Source of the DNA: Gigaspora margarita
Taxonomy: Eukaryota > Glomeromycota > Glomeromycetes > Diversisporales > Gigasporaceae
Length of the DNA: 64,000 nt
Assembly: GCA_009809945.1 (NCBI GenBank)
Contig: WTPW01002109.1
Coordinates: 37,442 to 101,441 of the forward strand
Direction of reading: 5' to 3'
Position 1 is the first letter of the stretch, and each line of letters starts with the position of its first letter. Both the position numbers and the translations under genes were made by a program. The notes under the pieces are model-generated. The model did not search any database. It was not told the origin of the DNA and saw nothing but the letters and a program-made list of their open reading frames with translations. Positions 9,360-21,685 of the stretch are shown here, piece after piece.

Positions 9360-11310
9360 AATAAATCAAATTAGAATTATTGCAATTTCTATGTGTTACT
9401 ATAAAAATTCTGCTTTATAACATGATCCAAATGATCAAAAATCACATTATGTGGTTAGGATTGAGTAAGTTCGCGTTGAAATCATTATAGTTTCTATCGT
9501 GAGTCACTATTGTAAATTTTAACATTCTGCCGATACTCAATTTGTGATTCACTAATGCATGTTATTAACATTATCCATACCTCAGTTAACTTCAAAAATA
9601 CTATGTGCATATAATGAATGGAAGTCTATTTGTTAAATTTCAAATTTACAAAGTGCGCATAATGATCAAAAGTCAATTTTTCAATAAATAATAAAGAAAT
9701 AGATGACAACTGATTTTTTCAGTGTGGTTTAGGTAATAGTGAAAAGGTAATTAAAGTTATCATAATTTCTATTGTGAATTACTATAAAAAGTTTTGTTAC
9801 AAGCTTACCTGACAGATAATACATTTTGAGTTTGTATCAAAATTATTGTTGTTTCTATCAAGAATTATTGTAAAAAATTGTCATATAAAACTTGCTTGTT
9901 ATTCTAAAAATCACAATATATGGTTAGGATCAAGTTAGTTCACATTGAAATTTCTATAGTTTCTATCATGAGTTACTGTTATAAACATTACTATTCTGGA
10001 GATACACAATATGTGACTCACTAATGCATGTTATTAACATTATCTATATCTCAGTTAATTTTAAAGATACAATGTGCGCATAAAGAATGGAAGTCTATTT
10101 GTTAAATTTCAAATATCAAAAGTCAATTTTTTAATGACAATTGAACTGATTTTTTCATTGTAGTAATGGTGAAAAGGTGAATTAGTTTGTATTAAAGTTA
10201 TCATAATTTTTATCATGACTTATTATAACAATTCTGTTACAAAACTTACCTAACAGACAATATATTTTAAGGTTGAGTTTGTATTAAAAAATTTTCATGC
10301 AAAACTTGCTCGTTTATTCCAAAAATTACAATATGTGAGTTAGTTTAGCATAGCAGAAACTCATATCCAATAGATTCTGAAAGTGATATTACACAAATTA
10401 TTTATATGGACAATTGAAATTCTGATATATGATTGTAGTCTAAAACCTGGCATTTTTATGATCCATTTATCTATAATAAGTTAAACTTAAGGTACACATG
10501 TTGATAAGTAAAATTTCTTCATTTTGAGTGTCTTTAGTAGCAAATCTTTTCCAATTATTTTCAATCACTTTCCCCAGAGAGTTTTCATAAGAACAAAGGT
10601 AGGGCGTTTGGTATTTGGCAGAGTTTATTGAGTTTCTACTACATTTAAATTATGAAGCCAAACAATAGATTTATAAATTGTTAAACCGTGAGTGTTATAC
10701 TAACATAAAATTTTAAACAGGCTACATATTATAAATACTTTAACATGATTTATTTTACCTGAACTACGACACATATATGTATTATATATCCAACTACCTC
10801 TAATATGTAGTATAATAAATACAATGAGGTGATTTAATTACAGTAGAATAGACTATGCAGTAGTAGCATATTAGATGTAACGTGTTTTCAGCAGAATCTA
10901 ATAGTCAAAAAATATAATAAAATTACTTTAGTTTTAAAAATGCTTTACTTTTATTAGTAATAAATTCAATTTTTTTGCGTAATTCACGTATCAAAAAAAT
11001 TTTTAATTAATTTGATTGGTCAATAATTACACTTGGATCTACATCAATTAGCCAATTACACAAATGTTATAACCTGTAATTTTCTGTCAAAATACAAGTT
11101 TCTGCTATGCTAGTTAGTTTGCATTGATTATTCTATCATGAGTTACTATTATAAATCTTAACATTCTGGTAATACTTAATATGTGACTCACTGATGCATG
11201 TTATTAACATTATCCATATCTTACTTAATTTCAAAGATACAATATGGCATAATGAACAAACAGTAGTCTATTTGTTAAATTCAAAAATACAAAGTGAGCA
11301 TAATTGATTA
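9360..11310 (+). repeat. Decayed tandem satellite-like region (plus orientation)
   Basis: Recurring modules: GAGTTAGTTTGCATTG, AATTTCTATCATGAGTTACT, ATAAAAATTCTGTTA, CTTGCTATTC and CACAATATGTGGTTAGG, spaced on the order of 105 bp. They alternate with a second module (CACTAATGCATGTTATTAAC, then CAGTTAATTTCAAAGATAC, then GAAGTCTATTTGTTAAATTT). The same modules recur at 20.7-21.7, 29.6-31.4 and, inverted, 56.0-57.25 kb. Spacing was estimated by eye. Confidence 0.65.
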
Positions 11311-11814
11311 AAAGCCAATTTTTTAATAAATAATAGATATAAATAGAGTAAATTTAGCAAATTCATGTTTTATAATTTTAAAAGAGTTGTTTAAAGGCAA
11401 TAATGTTGTGGATTTACATTTATTTGTTCTATTTATAGGATCCTTAGAAATTATGATTGATGGCAATTTATACTTTTGATTTGCAATTTCAAAAGATATA
11501 TCAAAGGTAGATGAACAATTACAATCTACCATTGCAATTCATTAGAACAATTGCCCCAAGGTATGTTTTACAATTATACTGCCACTATTATCATCTAACT
11601 AGATTTTTTGGATTTCATAGCTCAGTCAAATTACTCTAGTTATGTTGGTTGCAATATTATTTATATATATGGTCTGAGCTGTATAGCATTAAGCTTCTTA
11701 AAATTGCACATATAGTATTGATATTAAAAATTTCTATTAAGATTAATCAATTTCTCAACTTGAATTCTATAGAACAGATGTTAAAATCTTTTAAATATTA
11801 GCTTAAAAATGAGA
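11311..11814. other. Non-coding, partly shared with 33.0 kb
   Basis: AATTCATGTTTTATAATTTT, then AGAGTTGTTTAAAG, resembles 32995-33020. No gene recognised. Confidence 0.4.
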
Positions 11815-12400
11815 CAACAGGGAAATAGTGCAAGTAGCTAGTACTCCAAGGTTGCATTTGCAAAGATGCTAGTTCAAGTCAAATGGGAGATGAAAACTCT
11901 GCTAGGACTATGAATAGGAAAACAGGCTGAGTAACATAGCTACTTTAGTTAAATGGCACCAGAAAGGGAAAATCCAATATAAAAGTCATCAAAAATATCC
12001 TGTATAAAGAAATAGGAAAGCTATAATACTCTAATAAAAGAAATAGATTGTAGAATCTGAGTTCAAGAGGACCTGCTCCTCCTGAAATGGAAAGAAGACC
12101 AAAACTTTGAGAAGGATATTACAGTAACTTTGAGAAGGTTAGAATGGAAGGAAGTGCCAAAACAGGAAATGGAATAGACTACTGAGAACCAGATTAAAGG
12201 CTGCTTTGAGTAAGGAACATATGGGTGTTAGTACCAATTGCGAGGTCAGAAAGGATCCTTGTAAACTGAACATGAAGTGGAAATACCAGAAAACTATAAG
12301 AAGCTAAAGCTGACAATACTACCAGATAGGTATGGTAACAAATAAAAGTATATCCAGAGGACCCAGACATCTAGTATAGAGGTCATACTTGAAATTTTTT
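11815..12400 (+). mobile_element. SINE-like element, heavily decayed
   Basis: A block richer in G and C than its surroundings and purine-rich. Near its start are TAGCTAGTACTCC and GATGCTAGTTCAAGTC; GTTCAAGTC matches the RNA polymerase III B-box consensus GWTCRANNC, suggesting a tRNA-derived head. The body (AGGAAGTGCCAAAACAGG, CCAATTGCGAGGTCAG, GGATCCTTGTAAACTGAAC) has no open frame. The A-box is poor, and no poly(A) tail or target-site duplication was found, so the class is inferred. Confidence 0.4.
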
Positions 12401-13399
12401 AGCAAAAATCACTAAAAATTTGAGAGGCAAAAAATTGTTTTTTTTGGCAATTATCTTGGCATCTAGTAGTCCAATTTGAATGAACTTTTTTAAAATGAAG
12501 CTCTCAGTGAGGCACATCTAATAAAAAAAAAGTTTATTCAATTCTGATCACTGGATTAGAAGTTATTAAAGTAAATAGATTTTGTTATTTTTAGCAAATT
12601 AGATCAAAATTGGCCAAAATCCAGTTATGACCTATATGAGAGATGTTTGGGGTCCTATATCCAGCAAGACTGAGTATAGAATATAGAGAGTACAGATAAC
12701 CTATAATAGTAATAACAAAATTAGAATAAAATCATATATAAGGCTAATCATAGCTGTAACTAAATAGTTAATAAAGTAAAATTCCTAGGAATACCTGGCC
12801 AAAGAGATAAAAAGTCATTTAGATGTGAAATTAAAAAAAATAAAAATAAAAATGAAGACAACAGATTATATCTATTATAATTTAACTGAATATATAATTG
12901 AGAATTTACTCTAGATTTACATAATTCTAAACAGTATTACTATTAATTTAAGAGAGCATCAGATAATAGAGCCAAATTTATTTAGCGATAGTGAACAAAA
13001 GAAGGAATTTTGACTATAGAATGTCACAACTGTGGAGGGATAAGAAATCAGAGGAATTATTTAAATATAAATAGGAATCACAGAATTTGAAGACAGCAAA
13101 TTATAGGATTAGTTAAAATAAAGAATTGATCAATTAATTAGATCAATTAATTGATATATGGGTTCAATTAGTCGATTGATATAAGGTGTGGTCAGGGTGA
13201 TATGATTAATTAGATAGATATGTTTAAGGAAAGGAGTAATAATCAGACTGGATCAGCATGGGTTGGCATTGTATAGGTATGGGTTTTGTGGTACAGGTCA
13301 AGATCCAAATTTGTAAAGGTATGGTCTGAATTTGGCATAGATTTCATGGACCATGTGGAATTGTATGCCTGTGCCAATAGGAATAGATGCTAAGTGGTT
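12401..13399. other. Non-coding repeat debris
   Basis: It includes the second copy of the 3.2-kb dispersed repeat (12945-13010) and palindromic GATCAATTAATTGATC-type motifs near 13125-13180. No gene recognised. Confidence 0.45.
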
Positions 13400-13890
13400 T
13401 AGATGAACCAGGTTCAAACTCAGTTCAAACTAGGTTTTTTAGTAGTTTATTTAGAGAAAAATTAACTAGTAGTTTCCAAACCAGTTTCATAACCTAGATC
13501 ATAACTTGGTTTATAAATCTTGTTTATAAACTTAATTTATAAAACTAGTTTAAAAACCTGGTTTATGAACTAGCAGTTCAACTATAATATAGGTAGATCA
13601 CATCAAATAATATATATACATAGTTAGAATCTTGTAAAGGTACAGGCTTTTGTTGGTGCAATAACACTTATTATATTTGATACACCTAAATATACTTTAA
13701 GTATATACTGTATATATAAAATAAACTTAGGTTATAAACTTGAGCTTGAACTTAAAACTGAACTAAAGTTTATGCTTTGAGTTTATGAACTCAAGTTCAA
13801 ACTCAAGTTTAAACTTTAAAGTTAAACTAAAGTTTATGGACTTCAGTTCAGTTTGTTTGTTTTTTTTTGAACTTCTTGCAACTGAACCAG
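13400..13890. repeat. Low-complexity GGTTTATAAACC / GAACTCAAGTTC block
   Basis: Overlapping short palindromes built from AACCAGGTTCAAACTC, CTTGGTTTATAAATC and GAACTCAAGTTCAAAC. It resembles the CGGGTT blocks in style: short mutually complementary words repeated in both orientations. Confidence 0.6.
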
Positions 13891-13927
13891 ACTGAACAAA
13901 CTACTTAACATTTCTAACCATAAATGA

Positions 13928-14360
13928 CTTGGGTTTGTAGCAGTTTACAAGTTGAATAATAATAGGATAAGGAACAGGTAATGAACATAAATTCATGTAC
14001 CACTATGATAACAATGTGGATTAATTATTAAAACATAAATTTATATAAGTAATCAATATAAGATGAACAAGCCAACTGCATATAAAGTAAAATTTTGTAA
14101 AGAATTTTATTGGTAAGATACACAGAGAAGATTCATCAATGAAATAATGATATTGCTCTTTTTTAAGAAAATCATTTACTGATTTTTTACTCTTCATGAA
14201 ATGTGCCAACATGTATTACAAGCCAATATATATGTATTGTACATATGTGTTATCTGAATGCACAATTTTATATAACATGATATTACATGCTACTCTTTAA
14301 TTTTTAGCTATTTTTACTGTGCTATTCTGTAAAATGTACCTGTGCATGCCACATGACCAA
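13928..14360 (+). repeat. Third copy of the 6.4-7.1 kb repeat
   Basis: AGGTAATGAACATAAATTCA, then TGATAACAATGTGGATTA, then CATATGTGTTATCTGAATGC align with 6485-7125. CpG sites present in the first copies are TG or CA here (for example CACGATAACG became CTATGATAACA). Confidence 0.7.
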
Positions 14361-14399
14361 GGCCACTTTGAGCATTTTTAACACCAATCTGTACTACAA

Positions 14400-16040
14400 C
14401 CTGTATCACTTTTCTTATAGAAAAAGATATATTTGCTATAAATTCTCAAAATAATGGGCATCTGTGCATTATTTTAAATATGTGGGCATTATTTCAAGCA
14501 TACACATAGGCATTATTTTGAATATATCAGTCATATAACATGTCTAAAAAATAGGTCCAAATATCATCTATAATAAAAATTATAATAATAAACTTCAAGC
14601 TAAATATTATTTTCAGCTTTATTAATTAATTAAAATTAAATTTTTTGAAAATATAGAGCAAGAGTAGGAGATAAAGATAATACAAAAATTAGATTAAAAA
14701 TTTGCCAATTTTGTTTGATTTCAAAAAGTAACTTTGTCAAAAACAAATATTTACTAATTTTAAAATAGCAAATATATATAAAATTACACTCTGAACAACT
14801 TTATTTAGGAGCCAGAAGTATGTTACCTTGAAAGAAAATAGCTTACTATAAACTAATGTTGAAAATTTTTGGTTTGTAATATAAAACCCCTTGTTTGTCA
14901 AGATAATCTGCTTTGGGCTTCTAAGTAAACTTGTTCAGCAGGTAATTCTACTTGTATAAAGATCAAACTGTGTTTTCTTGAACCTTTTACTAAGTGAAAA
15001 ATGGGTTTAAAGTTGGAAAAAATTTTTTTTAAAAAAATTTTTTTTTTCAACTTTAAACCCATTTTTCACTTGGTAAAAGGCTGAGAAAATGCATTTGACC
15101 TTGATACGAGTAGAATTACCTGCTGAACAAGTTTACTTAGAAGCCCAAAGCAGATTATTTTGACAAAAAAGGGTTTTATATTACCAACCAAAAAATTTTT
15201 AATGTTAATCTATAGCTATCCTATTTTTCTTACAAGGTGACTTCTAAGTAAAGTTGTTCAGAGAATAATTTTACATATATTTGCTATTTTAAAATTAGTA
15301 AATATTTATTTTTACAAAGTTACATTATGAAATTAAGCAAAATTGGCAAAATTTTAATCTTATATTGTACCACCTTTTTCTCCTCCCCTTGCTTTATATT
15401 TCTGAAAATTTAATTTTAAGTTAATTAATAAAACTAAAAATAATCTTCAGCTAGAATTTTATAATAAATTCATATATTTTTATTATAATTTTTATTATAG
15501 ATATCAATCAAAAAGACATGTTGTATGACTGATATAGATTAATTTTTTGAAGCTGGTATAATGCAGTATAAATGATCCACCAAATACCTTCAATCTTATT
15601 TAATTAGGTGGTTTAGTGCTAATGTTCAGGTTTCTAATTCTGTAATTTAGAAATCTTATTAATTTTTATGCATAATCTTATTTAAATAATAATAAATTCT
15701 TTTTTGATCAAAAATTTTTTAAAAATTCTATACCTAATTATAAAAAAAGCCTACTTTTTTAACTTTGCATAACTCTATTCATTTTCTAATTTCAAAATTT
15801 CAAACTAAAACTATAAATTCTTAATATTGAATTGTTAATTATTGATCTTAAAGAAGAGATATAAAGCTAAAGGAAGTTTTGCTTATTACTAGTATAAGGT
15901 TAATTAAAATATATATATAACACAATGTATATGGTGGAGTGCATATAGGCATTATTTTGAAACTATCTATACTATTTTTAGAGGTGCAATTGTTAAAATA
16001 ATGCCCATGCTTGTTATTTTGAGAATTTATAGCATGAGTT
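14400..16040. mobile_element. Large fold-back element with arms of about 0.5-0.6 kb
   Basis: The arms pair around 15010-15040, where ATGGGTTTAAAGTTG faces CAACTTTAAACCCAT. Further matches: CTGCTTTGGGCTTCTAAGT with ACTTAGAAGCCCAAAGCAG, and GATATCAATCAAAAAGACAT with ATATCAGTCATATAACATGT. The outermost match (TTCTCAAAATAATGGGCAT with ATGCCCATGCTTGTTATTTT) is displaced by about 400 bp in the right arm (about 15533-15930), implying a nested insertion there. No transposase is recognised. Confidence 0.75.
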
Positions 16041-17089
16041 TATTAGCAAGTTTTTTAGAAAATAATTTTATATAACAATGTAACCATTTTATGAAGATGT
16101 ATTTATAATTTAATAAAATTTAATTTAAAGTTTTATCAAATAAACATCATCTTTATTTAAGTGATCAAAGTCTGAAAAAATTTGTAAGTGTGAGAAATGA
16201 GCACATATTTTTTAAATATAATTCTTTAAACAATCTATTTAGAACTTAATTTTCTATAAATATTTACAAAAAAAATTTGTTTCCAACTAATAAAAGTTCA
16301 TTACTATTATTCTTAAAACATTTTTTCATGTTAACCTTTTACCTTTTTGTATTATACTCTTTTTAGAACAATCAAATACTTTATATTCATCTCTTGCAAG
16401 ACAAATAAAAATATTATTTCTCTTATTTGATTTATACTATATATTTACATATTTAATTAAAAAGAAACTATTAGAACTTTAGAGAACTATCTAAAGTGAA
16501 AAGGCTTCAACAGTTTTTATTATACTATACAATTTTCAAAGTCTGAGTTTCTTCCCAAAAGAACTTTATTAGAACTTGCTTTCTAATTTTGCTAAGAAGT
16601 GAAGCACACACATATTGGAAGCAAAAGAAAAGAGTGATAAAGCATACTTTTGACAATTTTAAGTTTATTTTAGTACAACATTCAAGTAGTATTCAAGTCT
16701 GTGTGGGCATTAGAGTTAAGCAAAGAAATAAGTTTGATCAGCTTGTACTAAAAGCAATAATCATTTATAGTAATGAAAATTGACATTATAGTAAATAAAT
16801 AAAGCCAATAATCTATAACAATGGCTTGAGAAATAATTATAGAAATTTATAACATATTTAGATATAGAAATAGAAAGAAGAACAAATATAGAATAGAATA
16901 GAAAATAAATAAGAAAATAGAAAGAAATAACTATAAGTTATACAAAAATAGAAATGTTTAGCACACAGGAATTACACTATTTTAGCATCAAATAAATTTT
17001 TTTTCATTAATATAATGACTACAGTCTCTAACATATTCAGAAAATTATAATTAGAAAAATTTTTGTATTATAAAACGAGTGGAGTATTA
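16041..17089. other. AT-rich non-coding stretch
   Basis: No gene, repeat boundary or RNA gene recognised. A 64-codon plus-strand frame at 16589-16783 has no recognised similarity and is likely chance. Confidence 0.5.
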
Positions 17090-17094
17090 TGACC

Positions 17095-17235
17095 AGGTAA
17101 GGTATTTTGGCCAGGTGGCATATCTTGTAATCTAGTAATTAGAATTGGATAAATTTTATACTATTCAATTCATCTTATTGAGATGAATTGAATGGTATAA
17201 AATTAATTACTAGATCACAAAATATTATTACTTAT
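17095..17235. mobile_element. Short hairpin element
   Basis: ATACTATTCAATTCATCT faces AGATGAATTGAATGGTAT with a 5-base loop; the outer parts AGTAATTA and TAATTACT also pair. The architecture is similar to the hairpins nested at 49.66-49.96 kb (AATTCGTCTCTATGAGACGAATC). Confidence 0.6.
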
Positions 17236-17269
17236 ACAAAATATAAAATTTCACACATATTTGAATTAC

Positions 17270-17585
17270 TATATATTTTTAAAATAAGCTACTATCTAAA
17301 ATAAGCTACCTCCTGATTTTTTTAAAAATTTAAAAAACCTGTTAGCAGTTGCTATATATAAAAGTCTAAATTTTACTAAGTAAACCTCAAAGTCCATTAT
17401 GTAAACTTGTTCAGGAAATCAAAATACACCTATAGTAAAAATTTGTAGATCTTTGAATTTTTTGAAAATTGAAAAATGTACTAATAAAAGTTGTTCAAAT
17501 GCTAGAAAATAAGCCACCCCATGATTTTTCATGTAATGTTTTATCCAAAAAAGGTAGCTTATTTTTGGACACATACAGTATTTAT
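17270..17585. mobile_element. AAGCTACC / GGTAGCTT inverted-repeat element, copy 1
   Basis: AAAATAAGCTACCTCCTGAT at the left end and AAAAAAGGTAGCTTATTTT at the right end form the inverted ends. The core contains GTAAACTTGTTCAGGAAATC and CAAAATACACCTATAG. Related members lie at 41.9-43.4 and 48.2-48.8 kb, and a partial core at 40.9-41.3 kb. Confidence 0.65.
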
Positions 17586-17968
17586 ACTTTCTATATGACT
17601 GTGCTAATTCTACTTTCTTGTTTGTTCTAACAAGTTACCAGGTTCAATATATTTAATAAATTGGATATATTGAATAAATCAGATATATTACATAAATCTA
17701 ATATATTTCATAAATCTAATATAAATTCAATTTTATAAATCGAATTTATCAACTCTTCAAACTGGGTAAAAAGTTAACTTTACTATACTAAGAAGCCAAG
17801 TACTATATTCAGGCTATGTCAACTTAGCATAACTTTATACTATCACAATGTACAGAATTATATAGCAATATCTAGTATAATCACTATATGTGATAATAAA
17901 TACTAATAAGGTAATAATTATTAAATATTGTAAATTATTACTTGTAATAATTGTAATAATAAATGTAA

Positions 17969-18185
17969 CAGATTATAATGAAATCGGATTATAATGAAAT
18001 TTGACTTATTTTATGACTGATTTTTAAAATTTTTTGGGCCTTTTTTGTTAGATTTTTTTTGTAGTTAAAATAGGTTTTAGGGTTAGAGTTATTTAAAAAA
18101 AAAGAGTATAGATAGATTTTAGTAGTGCTTATATTTTTAAATTGAGACCCTAAATTTCATTATAATCTGATTTTATTATAATCTG
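17969..18185. mobile_element. 217-bp MITE with doubled terminal repeats, TSD TAA
   Basis: The ends are inverted repeats of about 33 bp, each made of two tandem copies of GATTATAATGAAAT(C/T). TAA flanks the element at 17966-17968 and 18186-18188. The core holds GGTTTTAGGGTTAGAGTT and AGTATAGATAGATTTTAGTA. The element at 50228-50444 has the same length, the same doubled-end architecture and the same core in opposite orientation. Confidence 0.75.
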
Positions 18186-18359
18186 TAACAATAAATACTA
18201 TCTATAATAATAATTTTATATTACTATATATAATAATATTTACTATATGCAATAAATATTATTACAATTACTACTTTTTGTAATAAATAATTTTTACATT
18301 ATTATATTTTGCAGTTTGAATTATGATGCTATTTATTACTATATAGTAATATAAATATA

Positions 18360-19770
18360 TATAGAAAAGGATCAATGTCCACTTTGCAGAAGACACCTGC
18401 TGAATGCTCTAGAAAAAAACAATATTACAAGACTTAGAAGACAAAAAAAACACACCTGTAAAAAAAAAACAAGGGTGATAGCCCTTGTCCCAAGTAAATG
18501 AAAAGCAGTAGATATAACAAGAATAGACAGTGATAAAAAAATGAATAATATTCATAATACAAGACTTAAAGGTAGAGAAACAGTAAACACTACACAAACA
18601 TCAACGCTCACACCTACAGAAGTGAAAGAGTATACTTCTTCTGACATATCTGGTTTAAGCACAATGAGCTTGATATCTTCAGACTAGTAGAGCTTATAAA
18701 ATGCAAAATAGAAGCAAAAAAACAACAAAAACACTTGAAGTAAATGATTTCTGCATAAAAACTTCTATGGCTCTCAGTGTAGAAGGTTCTAAAAATTTGT
18801 GCAATCTGAATTAAGAAAGGTATATCCACCTAATCTGCATACAGCTATTAGTAATATAAATATAAATAGTGAGCCTATCATCAATAGTAAATTGGAAATA
18901 ATGCACTCCTTTAGAAAACAAAATCATGTCAGGTCTCTTTACAAAATTAACTAGGAGAAGGGCCACTTACTCTATCTTCTCTTTTAGAATCAATATAAGC
19001 ACAAAATTAATAATGCATTGATGTTTGATATACAAAACTTAATGAGATCTCTACTAATAGGATAGTGGCCATGCTCTGGCAAAATAAAAGCAGACTTTAT
19101 TGGTGCCAAACCACATTTTGTTAAAGAAACTTGCACATATCTAGAAATAATTTTTACTAAAGAATAAAGAATGAGAAAATATGCAAAGTAGAGTATTAAC
19201 ATATTTTAATAAACCTTTTATAATTATATATCCTCTAGGATCAATCAAGAATTATTGTTGGTAAGGTTGAAAAGAGTTCTTATCACAGATAAGGAATTAA
19301 TCACAAAGGAAATTAAAGGTGTTTTTGGTAATATGGGCACTATTATAGTGATCAAACTCCATCTATATAAAGGAACTCTAATACAATTAAATCAATAGGT
19401 TGTGATTTTTGATATAACCAAAGACTTTAGTCTAACATAACAAATTCCAAGATACATTAATATAATGGACCAGAAGGTCATAATAAAATGAAAAAAGGTT
19501 CCAAAGCTCTGCTTATTTTGTGACAAGGAGGGCCGTATAAAAAAGCAACTAAAGAAAGCCAACAAATTAAACTAATACTACAAAGAATTAAAAGAATACA
19601 AGAATAAACAAACTTAATCTCTCTCTAATCCAAACAGGCCATCCTAAGAGATTTTGTTTAGTATAGAGAAAATTCATAATACAAATTTTCTCTTTTTAAA
19701 CTAAATACTATAGAAATTTTGGTATATAAAGAGTAACTAATAAAATAAAATAAAAAAAATTAAATAAATC
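18360..19770 (+). pseudogene. LINE ORF1 remnant with zinc-knuckle relic
   Basis: No intact frame. Conceptual reading in several frames gives LTPTEVKEYTSSDISG near 18610, TDKELITKEIKGVFGNMG near 19285, a GTLIQLNQ/VVIFDITKDFSLT segment near 19375-19435, IPRYINIMDQKVIIK near 19450, and KVPKLCLFCDKEGRIKK near 19500. The last resembles a CCHC zinc knuckle in which the His and last Cys are lost. This is the layout of nucleic-acid-binding ORF1 proteins of L1-like LINEs. It may be the 5' part of the same family as the RT remnant at 50.6-55.2 kb, but no ORF2 follows here. Stop codons and frameshifts are frequent. Confidence 0.5.
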
Positions 19771-20190
19771 TGTTTGATGTATAATCTGCTGTATACTATA
19801 ATATGTATTGTATAAAATAAAAAAAAACTTAACAAAAAGACCATTTGCACTGTGTTGGTATCAATTGAAGGGGTATTAGCATCAATTAAAGAGATGTCTA
19901 TATCAATTGAAGAAGCATTGGTATTGATTGTAAAGTCATTTAAAAACCCACTTTAAGAACTAAATTTGCAGCAATTTGGGCCTGATATTGCTTCAAATAT
20001 TTTTAATAATTTATTAAATTAAATGTTATTTACATTAATATTTAATTATTTTTAATTGCATTAGTTGTAGCAGTAAATTTTATATATGCAATAAATAAAT
20101 AAATTAATCAGTGATCATTATAGTTACACAAAAAATTAAAAATCTTTGATAATATATTTTTATATAATACTATATATAGTTTTAATATAT
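19771..20190. other. AT-rich non-coding stretch
   Basis: It contains a short triplication-like run of ATCAATTGAAG(A/G) units (about 19860-19930). No gene recognised. Confidence 0.45.
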
Positions 20191-20191
20191 A

Positions 20192-20219
20192 CTAGCTTGT
20201 CTCGCGTTGCTTATGCAAC
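20192..20219 (-). mobile_element. Isolated Helitron 3' terminus (CTAG|T with hairpin)
   Basis: On the minus strand a hairpin GTTGC-ATAA-GCAAC (20219-20206) is followed by GCGAGACAAG and CTAG at the end, with T as the next base. Hairpin, about 10 nt, CTRR and a flanking T is the canonical Helitron 3' end. This end differs from the 2.79/57.29-kb family. The 5' end of this element was not located; it would lie to the right on this map. Confidence 0.55.
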
Positions 20220-20699
20220 ACTTTTAGGTACTTGTACTCATTGACTAAATCTCAATGAATAAAAATAATTAAAAATTTACCAACCAAGAATTGTGCAAAA
20301 GGTATTAAGTTGTTCATATTTTTTAGTTGGTATCTTATTTAGGTAGTCACATATTTACTTCAATTACTTACAAATAATAATTTATAAATTATTGCAAAAT
20401 TCTGTGAATATTGCAATTAAAAAAAAAGAAGAAATGAAATTATTTAATTAATAGATTATTAATTTTTTAAACTACTTCGATACCATGATATAAAATTTAA
20501 TCAGGAGTAGCTTTAAGAAATCAGAGATTACCAACCTTTTTATTGATTTCTTTTTGAGAGCTTGTCAATGAAGTGACAAATTAATCATTATTGTGAGATC
20601 AAATGACTTTATTGGACAAAATGTCCAATCTGCTATTTTAGCCTTTATAAGATTTTTATTTATTGTTATACTATTGATCTGTTGGTATCATGTTTGATT

Positions 20700-21669
20700 G
20701 TATGTATTTTCTTGTTTATACTATTTAAATTGAGTTATTCGAGTGATTTTTGGAATCAAGTTACTATGGTAATTAGAAAATAAGTGACCAAACAAATTGG
20801 GTAACTGTAGTATATGATTGAGTTAATTTGAATTAGAATTATCATAGTTTCTATTAAGATTTGCTGCAAAAATTCTGCCTAAAAACTTACTTGCTAATGC
20901 AAAACACAGAGGTTAAGTTTATAATAAAATTATCTAATTTATATCATAAGTTACTTAAAAAATTTTGTAATAACACTATGTAATTAAGGTTGGTTTAGTT
21001 TGCATCAAAATAATTGTGATTTTTATTATGAGTTATTATAAAATGGTATGTTATAGAACTTACTGATTATTTCAGTAATATAAGGTTGAGTTGGTTTGTA
21101 TTAGAATTATTATACTTTCTATCATAAGCTACTATAAAAAATTTTCTACTACTGCAGTATACAGTGGTTGAGCTAGTTTGCATTAAAATTATTATTAAGT
21201 TACTATAAAAATTTTGTTACAAATTTACTGCTACTTTGGACCACAATATATAATTAGGTCAAATTAGTTTGTAATTTCTGCTATAAGTTAAAAAATTCAT
21301 CTACAGAATCCTATTATGGTGACTACAGCATGCAGTTAAGGTTGAGTCAGTTTGTATCGAAATTATCATGATTTATATTAGTTTAGATCGAGTTAGTTTG
21401 TATTAGAACTATATTAATTGCAACTGTTGAGCTACTTAAAAAAATTATTGCAAAATTTACTTACCATTCCAATGACCATAGTATGCATTTAAAGTTGAGT
21501 TGTTTTGCATTAGAAGTATTGTAAAATTTGTAATAGTACATTCTTGTTATTTTATATTCACAGTATGTAATTAAGATTGAATTAATTTGCATTGAAATTA
21601 TTGTATTTTTATATAATTTTTATATAAGCTAAAATTGAGGTAGTTTGTATCAAAAAGAGTTACTAAAAA
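20700..21669 (+). repeat. Satellite array, unit about 105 bp (left half, split by LINE)
   Basis: At least eight degenerate units of GAGTTAGTTTG(T/C)AT, AATTATCATGATTT, AGTTACTATAAAAATTCTGTTA, CTTACTTGCTATTC and (C/A)AGTATGTAGTTAAG. The array continues after the LINE at 29644. Unit length was estimated by eye. Confidence 0.7.
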
Positions 21670-21685
21670 ATTCTGTTATAGGATT
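21670..21685. repeat. Target-site duplication, left copy (minus-strand LINE)
   Basis: ATTCTGTTATAGGATT, identical to 29628-29643 and part of the satellite unit. It is followed directly by a T-run that is the poly(A) tail of the minus-strand LINE. Confidence 0.9.

Noticed and set aside
20700..21669. CRISPR array
   Set aside because: The repeats are about 105 bp, degenerate and contiguous, with no constant short repeat or unique spacers, and the sequence is eukaryotic.
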